The position numbers and the translations under genes were made by a program. Shown here in pieces: positions 54,501 to 64,000 of a stretch of 64,000 nt of DNA. The DNA is from Epiperipatus broadwayi (taxonomy: Eukaryota > Onychophora > Udeonychophora > Euonychophora > Peripatidae). Within the stretch, counting starts at the first letter, position 1. Each line of letters opens with the position of its first letter. The stretch lies in assembly GCA_028023455.1 (NCBI GenBank), contig JAQFVV010000072.1:2748501-2812500 (forward strand), given 5' to 3'. Below the pieces are notes generated by a model. The model saw only the letters and a program-made list of their open reading frames with translations, had not been told where the DNA came from and searched no databases.

Positions 54501-56720
54501 TCACAGGGTACGAGAATAAATTCTACTCAAAATATTGGATTATATTCTAATGTATATTCTATTATTGAAAAGTTTAAATTTTTCTAAAGACATTCAGTAT
54601 TTAATATCAGATGATAGAAATAGTCTACTATATAATTACTTCTAAAATGCCACCATTACAAAACTTCAGATCCACACCAAGGTATTGAAATCTTTCAAAA
54701 AGAAAAGAATGCTCCAGACAAAGATGAGAAACGACATTGCAAAATATCAAATACAATAATGGGAGTTCTGTTCTATATGCTTACATGTGGTTGATTCCTA
54801 TATTGATTTGTATAGCAATTGCAAAACTCACATTTATATATTATTGTCGTTACTATTATAATGTTTGTCATCCTTTTTGTTCTTGAGCGTTGGAATGGTT
54901 AAATTCGTTTGGTCAAATTCCTTAGCCAGTACCAGCTGATAACAATAATGAGGACGATGACATATAAAATGTAAATTTTTAATATAATTTTATAAATTTA
55001 AAAATTTATGTTTGAGAATAAAAGATTTATTTAATCATTTGCAAATAATTGATGTTTTTCTTTTGTTGTAAACATTTTCTACGAGTTATAGAATTAAATA
55101 AATATAATATTTAAGTACACTGAAGTTCTAAAGCATTGTAAAATCACAAGAGATTTCTTTTTAATCCAATTAGTGGATATTTGAAATCATTTTATTCTTC
55201 TTTAAAATGTCAAATCTAATTAAATCTTCTTCCAAAGCAGTTGAAAAGTGATTTATATTATAACTTTTAAACGTTTTTAATAAAAGAAGACACAATCTTC
55301 GCACTTAATCACACAAATAAAAGAAGCAATAAAGATGTTATAAAGGAAAAATATTTTTAGAGAAAAATTTAAACTTTTATATCCGTTTTAAATTTACATA
55401 TTAAAAATTTTGATAAATCATAGTTAGATTTAATTTGTTTATTTATCATTTGGAGAAAAATCATGTGATTAGATCAACTAAATCAGTTATTTTAATTAAC
55501 TAATCTGAGATTTGTTTTAAAAACCAGAAATTACAATATTACAAAAGCGTTTTTGATAAACGTCTCTCACTATTAAGATAAATCGCTCAGAAATTCAGTT
55601 CAATATAAACGAAGCAGCCATTTTGTATTCTTAAAAGTCGCCATTATATTTCAAGCTTGGTCATTACATCAAAATGATCGAATGTCTGGAAATTGATTTA
55701 AGATGATCGTTCAAAAAGAAATGTTCTTAATACTTGTGGATGCATATTCAAACTGGACATAGTGTGCTCAACTTCAAACCGAGATTGGACATCGATCACG
55801 CATTTTTTAAAAACAATGAACTCTAACCATGCATTCATTTATTTTATCATAAGCTTTCCAAAATTACCGTCAAAAATGTTGTACTGATTATGTAAAAATT
55901 CTTTCTATTCTGCAACAAACATAAAATTTTGTTAGCAAACAAATTCTACAAAAGTCCTCATTAGACCAACACACAACTTCTTTTATGTCAACAAAAAAAA
56001 TACCATCTGATGTCATTAAGCCATAAGAAACTACTTAGATATATTAAAACCACCTGTTAAAATGATTTCCTGACTAAAAAGAAAAAATAAGACCGACTGA
56101 AAAGAAAAAATAATCATTAAAACATTAATATAATATATAGTACAAACAACAACATTCAGACTTAATACAAACTAATATTACAATTATAAAAAAAACACAC
56201 CAATTCTTTGCAGAAAGGATATAATTTACATTTGGTACTAAGAGGTCCAGTATGACACATGTAAAGTTAGTAGTCAATTTTAATAATTTATGAAGAATAA
56301 GAACACAAATATTTTCACATATAAATATTTTTTCTTTCTGTACTGTAATACATGGAACGATTCTCAGTAGTTATAAGATGGTAATGCAATTTAGTTCCCA
56401 TCCTTAGATCATGGCTTATATCAAAAAGTACTTGAGATTCAAAGCTAGAACTGATGCATCTATTTAATCTGGAATCACTTTTAAGTGTTTCGTGATATTG
56501 TGGTAAGTACAGCTTAAAGTGTATATTTACTCAAAAAAAATTATGGGCTATATATGTCTTATTCATTTAGACGAAATGAAGTAAACTAGGTGTTTCAAAA
56601 ATGTATGTGGGTATAAGAGGTTATTTTGACTCATGGGCAGATGGATGGTTATGGTAAGATTGGGCTAATGTGAAAAATGTACTGAGATAAGTACAAGTAA
56701 CTGTTGCAATTGTATATATA
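54501..56720. other. No recognisable feature
   Basis: A+T-rich. The N-terminal part of the PLE may extend a little way into 54500-54900, but no motif could be named. Confidence 0.4.
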
Positions 56721-56722
56721 TA

Positions 56723-56877
56723 TGATAACAATCAACCGTTAAAATATCAACAATCTCAAACTGTTGTCAAGGCAATGTCCTTTAACAATGAAACCACTTT
56801 ATTGTTAAAGCAGGTTGCCTTGACTTTAGTTTGAGATTGTTGATATCTTAAGGGTTGATTGCTATCATTAACATTTA
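56723..56877. repeat. Foldback element, about 65-bp arms
   Basis: TGATAACAATCAACC, ATATCAACAATCTCAAAC, CAAGGCAA, TTTAACAAT on the left; exact or near-exact inverse on the right (ATTGTTAAAG ... TTGCCTTG ... GTTTGAGATTGTTGATAT ... GGTTGATTGCTATCA). Loop of about 15 bp. Confidence 0.85.
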
Positions 56878-57325
56878 TAAACCTATAAAAGCCTTGAGTA
56901 ATTGGTTGTATTGTCTTAGTAAATATATATCTGATTTAGGAACCAGATTAATACTATCATACTGAAAAACATCCAAATAAAAAGACTGTAAAACTGTCAG
57001 TGAACACCAAATGCCGTTGGCTGACATGAGTCACTCATGCAAAAGAGATCATAGAAATCTTCTGAAATTTTGATTATCCCCTATGAAAAAACAAATTCCA
57101 ACCAATAAGTAGAAGTAAATTAGTGCTGCTTTGTTTTTACTTTTAGAAAATCAGTAAAAATTCAAAAACAGAATTAATGAAAATACATTGATAGATGCCA
57201 TTGCTCCACATAGAACATACATGTGTGTAGCCAGAGTTAATAAAACTGATTACCACCATGAAATAAATGGTTCCAAGTAAAAATAAAATATTTTATTAAT
57301 ATAAGGTTTTTTTTTTACTTCCGAG
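56878..57325. other. No recognisable feature
   Basis: A+T-rich spacer before the hAT relic. Confidence 0.4.
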
Positions 57326-57329
57326 ACTT

Positions 57330-58110
57330 TTAATTTTTACTGCAATTGCATGATAGTAATGCAGGAAATCTTGAATTGTTTTGAATACTTAGCTAATTTT
57401 GATATGTTTTTGAAAATGCACTTAGAAACTTATGACAAATGTGGTGGTAAAGAATAGGTAAATTATCTTTTGAGTATGTGATAAATTCATACATTTAATG
57501 GCCACTAACACAAAAAATATAATTATTAATAAAATCAAACATATTAAATACTTTGCATTTACTGTTGATTCTACTCCCAACATAAGTCACACAGATCATT
57601 TATTATACAATATTTAGATAAAGAAAATAAAATTTGCGAAATTCAAAATTAATGGAATATGGTTTAGATATCCAAACTGTCAAAGACAATTTTATAATAA
57701 TGCAGCCGACATGTCCAGGATGTGAGTTACAAGTGAAGATTAAGAGCATAGTAAAACTGCATTTTATATCATTTGTGTGGCTCATAGCCTAAATTTAGTG
57801 GAATATTTTGTTGCAGAAGCTTATCTAAAAGCACTCCATTTCATCGATTTTATTCAAAATTTGTATTTTTCTATTCTTCTCCAAAAAAATGGAATATTTT
57901 AATGAAAACAACTACAAAACGAAATGCAACCTTAAAAAAAAAATTAGTTCAAGATGGTTCACAAGAGCAGATGCAATTTAAACTGTTAAAGATGAAATTT
58001 TTGGCCATAAAAGAATCTGTAAAAAAATTAGAATCACATAAGCTAAATGAAAACTGAAGATTTTGAAACAATTTATTTTTCATATGGAATGCAATTCTAC
58101 AAAGACTGAA
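57330..58110 (+). pseudogene. hAT transposase relic (DUF4371/ZMYM-like group)
   Basis: Plus-strand pieces in order. FEYLANFDMFLKMHLETYDK (about 57383-57440) equals the lL-eyDpfLk-H-e-y block. INKIKHIKYFAFTVDSTPNI, then SHTDHLLYNI (57527-57610) is the first catalytic-Asp block (DsTpDisH-DQlt). YNNAADMSRM-type sequence follows (57695-57720) from the G-Q-YDNAaNMsG block. Then ICVAHSLNLVEYFVAEAY (about 57768-57815) is the cs-HsLNLv block. LVQDGSQEQMQF / SRWFTRADAI (57950-57980) matches the dtRWsaRadA block, read in two frames. Short indels and stops make it dead. Positions 58400-58490 (GCATGCCCCCCTCCC, GGGACCTCAAATTTGCCCAG) look like the GC-rich 3' end often seen after this transposase. Confidence 0.8.
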
Positions 58111-58582
58111 TAAAACTAGTAAGTCTTCAAAATAAAAATTCTGATTTACAATGCCAAAAAAATTTCGTTAAAAATGATTATTTTTAATTTAAAGAAAATT
58201 TTAGTTATATTAAATATATATTATTCTAATCCTCATTTAGTTAATTTAGTTTATTATTTAATGCAATACAATTACTTAAATATTGAGTTCATTTATGAAT
58301 TTTTCTTGTGAATTATACTTTCTATATAAAAGTTCTTATGAATGTCATATATGTAATTTTGTTTTCTTTTTAATAAAATTATTTAACTTTTTGCATGGGT
58401 AAGAGTATACCCGAGGCATGCCCCCCTCCCTTAAGAAAAATTCAACACTATACATGGGGACCTCAAATTTGCCCAGAACCCCATCTATTACACATATTAA
58501 AAATATATAAATCTGTAGTAATATTTTTTATGATCAATTAATAAATAATGGTAAGAGACTGACTTTCACTTTTAAACGACTT

Positions 58583-58972
58583 CTTAACAAAAATTGCAGT
58601 ACATAAACTATATGCCAAAAATCCTCTTATCCAAATTAAGTATTTTTTCTTTCTTAAAAAAAAGTCCTTTATATACTACTAAACTCATTAACTATTTATT
58701 ACTCAATTACTTTCAAGTCAGGGTTCATTTCTTTTTTCCTTCCCCCTTGTTTTAATAAAATCTTTTTTTAACTCCATCTTAACAAAAATTGCAGTACATA
58801 AACTATATGCCAAAAATCCTCTTATCCAAATTAAGTATTTTTTCTTTCTTAAAAAAAAGTCCTTTATATACTACTAAACTCATTAACTATTTATTACTCA
58901 ATTACTTTCAAGTCAGGGTTCATTTCTTTTTTCCTTCCCCCTTGTTTTAATAAAATCTTTTTTTAACTCCAT
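58583..58972. repeat. Perfect 195-bp tandem duplication
   Basis: 58583-58777 and 58778-58972 appear identical base for base (CTTAACAAAAATTGC ... TTTTTTTAACTCCAT). The lack of any difference implies a very recent duplication or an assembly artefact. Confidence 0.9.
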
Positions 58973-60640
58973 CAACATCTTCTCCAAATTTGATATAAAG
59001 ATCTAAACAAAAAAAAAAACATCTTTTAAACTTCACCCATTCTGCTAATACATTTTTAAAATTATCTTTCAATAATCTACTCCAAAATTTTGAAATATTA
59101 AAGTGGTATTAAATGTACAGGTAATGATATCATCTGAAGTAAACTGATTACCAGATTATTCAAGCGTACTAACAAGATACTAAAGCAGAGCTATTCTTTT
59201 GTAATGTTGCACATGCTTTATAAAGAGTCAAGGGATACTTCAATTTAAATTTTAAGATTCTATTACATTCAAATAAGGAACTAACCAATCTATGTATAGT
59301 GAGTCAGTAAATATAATTACTATTTCAGACAAAATTTACTTTAGTTAGTTTTTAAAGGTAACTAATTATTGCATTTTCAAAGCATTGCCAATAGGTTAAT
59401 GGAAGGCAAGGTCATTCCAATATTTCTTTATATATCCATCAATTTTGTGTATAATTTGCAATAATGAATCAACCTATGTAGACCTAGATTTAAATTTGGC
59501 CAATCTTTTTAATAGGAAGTAGGATTTTTTTGTCAGCTCATAGCCATTTCAATTAACAATCCTTATCGCCTGGCAAGTCTAACTAGTAATGCCTTTTCCT
59601 CTACGAAAGTTGATTTTTGCACTACAGTGTTACTTAAGAAATGTTTTACTATTTTTACACTTTTGAGTCTAGTGATAATGTATTAGCATCCCTGGCAGTC
59701 TAACATTTAAATGTGGACAATTAATCTAAAGAACTTTAGGATTTTTCTTATAGGTAAACAGGCACCCAAAATTAATTGATAAATGAACAGATACAGATTA
59801 AGGCAAAGATCAACATATAAGTAAAATATTACTAAAATGTCGATATACAGTTTACAAATACTTTTGTGTGGATTTTTTTGAAAAGATGACTTTTAATTTC
59901 CCGATCTTTGTGCAATGTAAGGTATGTGGCCATGCAATGGACAATTTAAAGGCTGTTTTAAAATTATACATACAATAAAGTTCCAAGCATTGTTACAAAG
60001 AATTCAATAAAAAGTAAAATATTCTGGAATAAATCTAAATTCATTTTAGATTTCTCATTGTTTCAAGTTGATTGTCCCATTTTTTTTTACAAGTAATAAT
60101 GTAGTTACTTGATAGGATGTAAAATTTTTATTTCATTAAATTTGCAGCAGTAGTGTATAAAAATCTACATAAAGATAATTTCCCAGACTTGAAAAGCATT
60201 AGTGTTAACTGTAAAATAAAATTTTGCTTCCTATATGTTCACAAGTTTCTGCAATCCAAATTAACATTTCACACATCTGCCATCTTTTTGAAGTGATTTC
60301 GTTGGCTACTGCATTTTCAACTTATTATTAGTCATATATATATATATTACAAATGTGTAATTTTTTTTACTTTTCAGTTAGAATTTAAAGTTGGTCATAA
60401 ATATGTGAATACTATTTAGTCTGTACAAACAAGCAGTCCCCTAGTTATAAACACTAGATAAACATTTTGCTATTACATAATAGCTTTTGGACTTTATCTA
60501 TGCACATACTTTCATGTTTAATTAGTGCTATATAATGTAGAAATGGGTATTCAACATTATACAGTATTTTAATAATTAAAAAAAATCCTTTTAGTAATTA
60601 ATGGTATAAATTTACAGTATCTGGTAAAAAAAAAAAAAAC
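58973..60640. other. No recognisable feature
   Basis: A+T-rich; no coding or repeat signals noticed. Confidence 0.4.
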
Positions 60641-60904
60641 TATTTACATACATTCGTAGTTGAATTTTTTCTAAAGAAAAATAAACTTTGAAATTTAGAA
60701 AATCTTCCCATCTCTCTGACATTAATTACTTTTATTTTTAATATCATCAGATTGTCTTGAACAGGAACATCATTTTTAAAAGTAGTTTGTGCGCAATTAC
60801 ATTACATATACACTGTATATGTTTTGGTGATTTTTTTTCATTCTTATTAATTAAAAACATGAGTGAGAAACAAACAAACAAAAAAAAAAAACAGCAGTGT
60901 TGAT
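60641..60904. other. Possible upstream part of Tigger relic
   Basis: A+T-rich. The 5' terminal inverted repeat expected for the Tigger relic was not found here. Confidence 0.3.
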
Positions 60905-61700
60905 ATAACCAAAAAGAAATCAACGTCTCATAAACACCAAACAGTAGTGACAAAAATGGATATTAGATGTTCTGAAAATGGTGAATCTTTTGCTTCAATC
61001 GCCCATTTATGTAATTTAAACTGATCAACAATATATACAATTGTGAAAAACAAGAACAAAATTAAGGAATATGTAAAAAATTGTGGAAATATTTTTTCAA
61101 AGATTGTTTCAAAAAGACATGGCAGAATAATGGATGAAATCTTTGACATTATGGATTGAAGATCAGTGAGTTTATCAATAATTCAAGCTAAGGCTCTTAG
61201 TTTGCATGAAGATTGGAAAAGTTAAAAGAAGTCTCTGCTGTTGAATTTGTAGCATGTCACTGATGTAGATATTGAAGAGTTAATGCAATATCACTCGGAA
61301 CCTGTCAAATGAAGACTTGATTAAAATACAAAGAGATGAATGTGGTTCAAAATGAAGAATCTGATAATGAACTTATTGTTAAGAGTTTGACAATCAAGAA
61401 TGCAAATGAAGCCTTCATGCATCTTGACAAATTTTTGATTATCAAGGAAGAATGTGATCCCAATAATGTATATCTCATGTAGGAAGGGCAATAGAAAAAG
61501 ACACAGAAACTCTTTATCAAGAGAAAAGAAATAAATTCAATTAACTCGTGATAAATTTATAAACAAAACTCCAGATACTAATAAAAAAAAAACAATATTT
61601 TGAAAACCCATTTTGATGTTTTTTTTTTTACATACCTCTATACTTTCAAACAATTTTAACTTCCAAACACATATCAGGAACCAATTAAGTTCGTAACTAG
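60905..61700 (+). pseudogene. Tigger/pogo transposase relic, catalytic core deleted
   Basis: N-terminal part (60908-61160): TKKKSTSHKHQTVVTKMDI, then SENGESFASIA, STIYTIVKNKNKIKEYVKN, then GNIFSKIVSKRHGRIMDEI. This is the CENP-B/pogo-type helix-turn-helix region that binds the element ends. It is joined within about 100 bp to the C-terminal part (61255-61560): DVDIEELMQYHSEPV, DNELIVKSLTIKNANEAFMH, LDKFLIIKEECDPN, the acidic tail and DP motif typical of Tigger proteins. The DDE catalytic domain between them is missing, and stops and frameshifts occur. Positions 61665-61705 (AGGAACCAATTAAGTTCG, TAACTAGGACTGCC) look like the 3' noncoding end. Such internally deleted copies could only have moved in trans. 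Confidence 0.8.
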
Positions 61701-61709
61701 GACTGCCTT

Positions 61710-63785
61710 ATCTTATCTGAATTCAAAAAGATTAGATTGCCAGCACTCATTAACTGGAGTATCAGAAACAAAGATGCTCCAGAGATCGACACTCTTAAGG
61801 ATAATAAGTGCATATAACAAATGTGGGGACTAGAACCTTCTAGAGCCAATTGTAATCAGGAATCAATGTTGGGAAATATTTTAATTACATCAACACACAC
61901 ACAAACCATGGTGGAACAAGTCACTGCACAGAACATATATCTGAACTTTTGACTAAGAGTATCATAAAGTGAGTGAGATACAATTCCAAAGGCATAGGTA
62001 TTTTATATACGGAAATATGTAACATAAATCGGTTAAGCACATTTACTAGAACGATTATATATATAAATCATTGAACATTTGAAAAAAAAGTGAATTCAAA
62101 TATAATTATTACTTTCAAACTTGACATTTATTATGAACATTCTTGAATGAGTAAGTTGATATTCTATATTGAAACAAATAATTATACATTAGTATTACTT
62201 AAATTTACTGTATTCACGAAAACACACTTATCCAACCATTTGTATACAAGTACCTCTTATATATATCCATATTTAAACATGTCTGTAAACTATATTTAAA
62301 AAGACTGAAATTACATTTTAAGTTACGAGTTTAAAATGCAATATTAAACTAGTTAATTCTTTTTGTTTTATTATTTATAAATCTGGCTGCTTATTTTCAG
62401 AAAAACTAGTTTCATTTTCATCCGTAAATCAATGTAACGTTAATTAGTAATATCAGTCTTACACAAAAACAAATTTATTCTCTATATTTTTTGCTATTAC
62501 AGATATTGCTGTTATTTATTTTGTTTCCAAAAATGGATAAACTTAATGACGGAAATAAAATTTAATGATTTCTCTATGGAATTTTAATTTAGTGTGCAAA
62601 TTACACATTCAGACATTCGATAACTAGTAGACATGCAAACTATATGAATAAATAATCCAAAGAGCAGTTAGTTCTTTTGATCCTATTCACTTACATAGAT
62701 TAATGCAAACAAAATATCGATATTATCACCTTTCTGATATACTTCGTTCTCTTCACTCTATTCCAGAACTAAAGCTTGAATTGTTGGAACTGATGATTTA
62801 GTAGTATTGCTCTTATATTATTTAAGTAGTCTGAAATTAGGATTTTGACTCTAGACCAACTCATTTGTACATAGCAGTTAGATCTTTGCATTTAAATTCC
62901 TCACTGACTCGGCTCATCTGTGGATATTAAAATGACATCGTGCCCATTATTTACTTAAGCTTCAAATAGATGATCCTGAAGATAACTCTTAGATGCATGA
63001 ATGTTATTTTAATAAGATTTACATTTTTAACAATCATTATTATTACGAATGTGTTGGTTTATCCATAAAACATGTACATATTTAAATTAAGTATTTTAAT
63101 GTCATTGGGAATCTCTATTCTAAATATCAAACTGTCACCATATCTAGTAGAATAAATTTATTCACCTGCCATATCTTATAGCAGCCTAGTGAATTACCCT
63201 ATGTTAGTCATCAACTAATATTAATCAGAGGACAAAACAATGACAAATAAATGCTTAACTGCCAGGCAGGTACATTTAATTACTGGTCTGAACATCATAG
63301 ATATTAATCTGTGAATAAGAACTTTTTTTCCCCTAAGGAAATCTAATAACCGGATAGTTGAAATTTACAGGGAGTACGTTTCCAATAGTTAAAGATCATA
63401 TTTAATATTTGACGTTATTGATGTATATTAATTGCTTTAGTTTGCACTAAAAGTTATTCTTAATTGCGTAATATTTCGTTCTCACTATTTAAGGTAGAAT
63501 TGTGGGCGTGGAGATGTTTTCCTTCAGAAGACTTTCATGATTTTTTTAAAGTTAAGAAACCAATTATGTCGAAATGTCCTTTCCCCCCCACACATATATA
63601 AACATTTCATGTAAATATATTTACAATTAAACCTATCTGAAAGGAAAATAAAATTATAAAAACAATTTACCTAAAATAAAATCTATCTAGAATAAGATTT
63701 AAAATTCGTGGTTTTAAATATTATTTTATGAAAATAATGTCTACAGCAGTTTTTTTTTTGGTCACAGATTTTCAGAAATCTCGAT
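61710..63785. other. No recognisable feature
   Basis: A+T-rich; nothing coding or repetitive noticed. Confidence 0.4.
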
Positions 63786-63793
63786 AAAGATAT

Positions 63794-64000
63794 GTGAGAG
63801 ATTGTGATCTGGACCAATTGATGAGTGCTGATTCAGCATGAAGTGGGCATCCTATATCCTTTTTTACGTCTTTGGTCACATTTAGGAAGGACTACATCAT
63901 ACAATAAGGTTTTAAAAGTGGAAAGAAACCAATCCTTTCCTAGTGTGAGTGTGGTAGTAAAAATAACACTACAAAAATATTATTCATTATTGAATAATCT
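63794..64000 (+). mobile_element. Family-B repeat running off the window
   Basis: A ribozyme region (about 63803-63865; core TTGATGA at 63818-63824, stem II GUGCUG/CAGCAU perfect, GAAA changed to GAAG) is followed by TTTTTTACGTCTTTGGTCACAT and then the end segment (GGAAGGACTACATCA, GGAAAGAAACCAATCC, GTGTGAGTGTGG, ACACTACAAAAATATTATTC) up to the last base. This copy joins the ribozyme and the end segment seen separately elsewhere, and so defines the family. Two core changes make it inactive. Confidence 0.7.

Overview
This window looks like intergenic or intronic DNA from an animal, most likely an invertebrate. It is very A+T-rich, has no bacterial-style gene density, and has no recognisable host exon, rRNA or canonical tRNA gene. 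Almost everything identifiable is transposon-derived: a non-LTR retrotransposon endonuclease relic, Ty3/gypsy-type LTR elements, Penelope-like retroelements (PLEs), tRNA-derived SINEs, hAT and Tigger/mariner relics, and many foldback (palindromic) elements. The species cannot be named from the sequence. A lophotrochozoan such as a cephalopod would fit this repeat mix, but that is only a guess.

Layout. 1-2250: relic of a LINE endonuclease domain. 2257-8733: a minus-strand LTR array, LTR-int-LTR-int-LTR-int-LTR, with one 5-bp target duplication (AATAA) around the whole array. A solo LTR of the same family lies at 23686-24212 with its own ATATC duplication. 8734-23680: mostly featureless A+T-rich DNA with three SINEs, PLE tails and foldbacks. 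23.6-28.2 kb: the solo LTR, a TA-flanked DNA transposon and several hammerhead-bearing PLE foldbacks. 29.2-32.6 kb: degenerate Ty3/gypsy gag/pol and LTR pieces. 34.3-34.9 kb: hAT relic. 35.9-40.4 kb: one composite PLE insertion flanked by a 16-bp duplication. It is an inverted dimer of the GIY-YIG end of a PLE, with a multimer of PLE terminal units nested inside it. 40.9-42.1 kb: an older multimer with the same architecture. 50-53 kb: a cluster of a second repeat family (family B). 53.3-54.5 kb: a second PLE relic with RT and GIY-YIG pieces. 57.3-58.5 kb: hAT relic. 60.9-61.7 kb: internally deleted Tigger relic. 63.8-64 kb: another family-B copy.

The most interesting content is two unrelated repeat families that each carry a compact 59-nt hammerhead self-cleaving ribozyme (type I, with a tiny stem III). 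In family A the ribozyme lies in the terminal unit of the PLE. In family B it recurs in at least eight copies, with compensatory base changes in stems I, II and III. Family-A insertions are foldbacks with 13-18 bp target duplications, a constant 3' end and an almost constant 5' junction, which points to target-primed reverse transcription of a hairpin-shaped template. All ribozyme and element calls come from reading the sequence by eye; no search or folding program was run.
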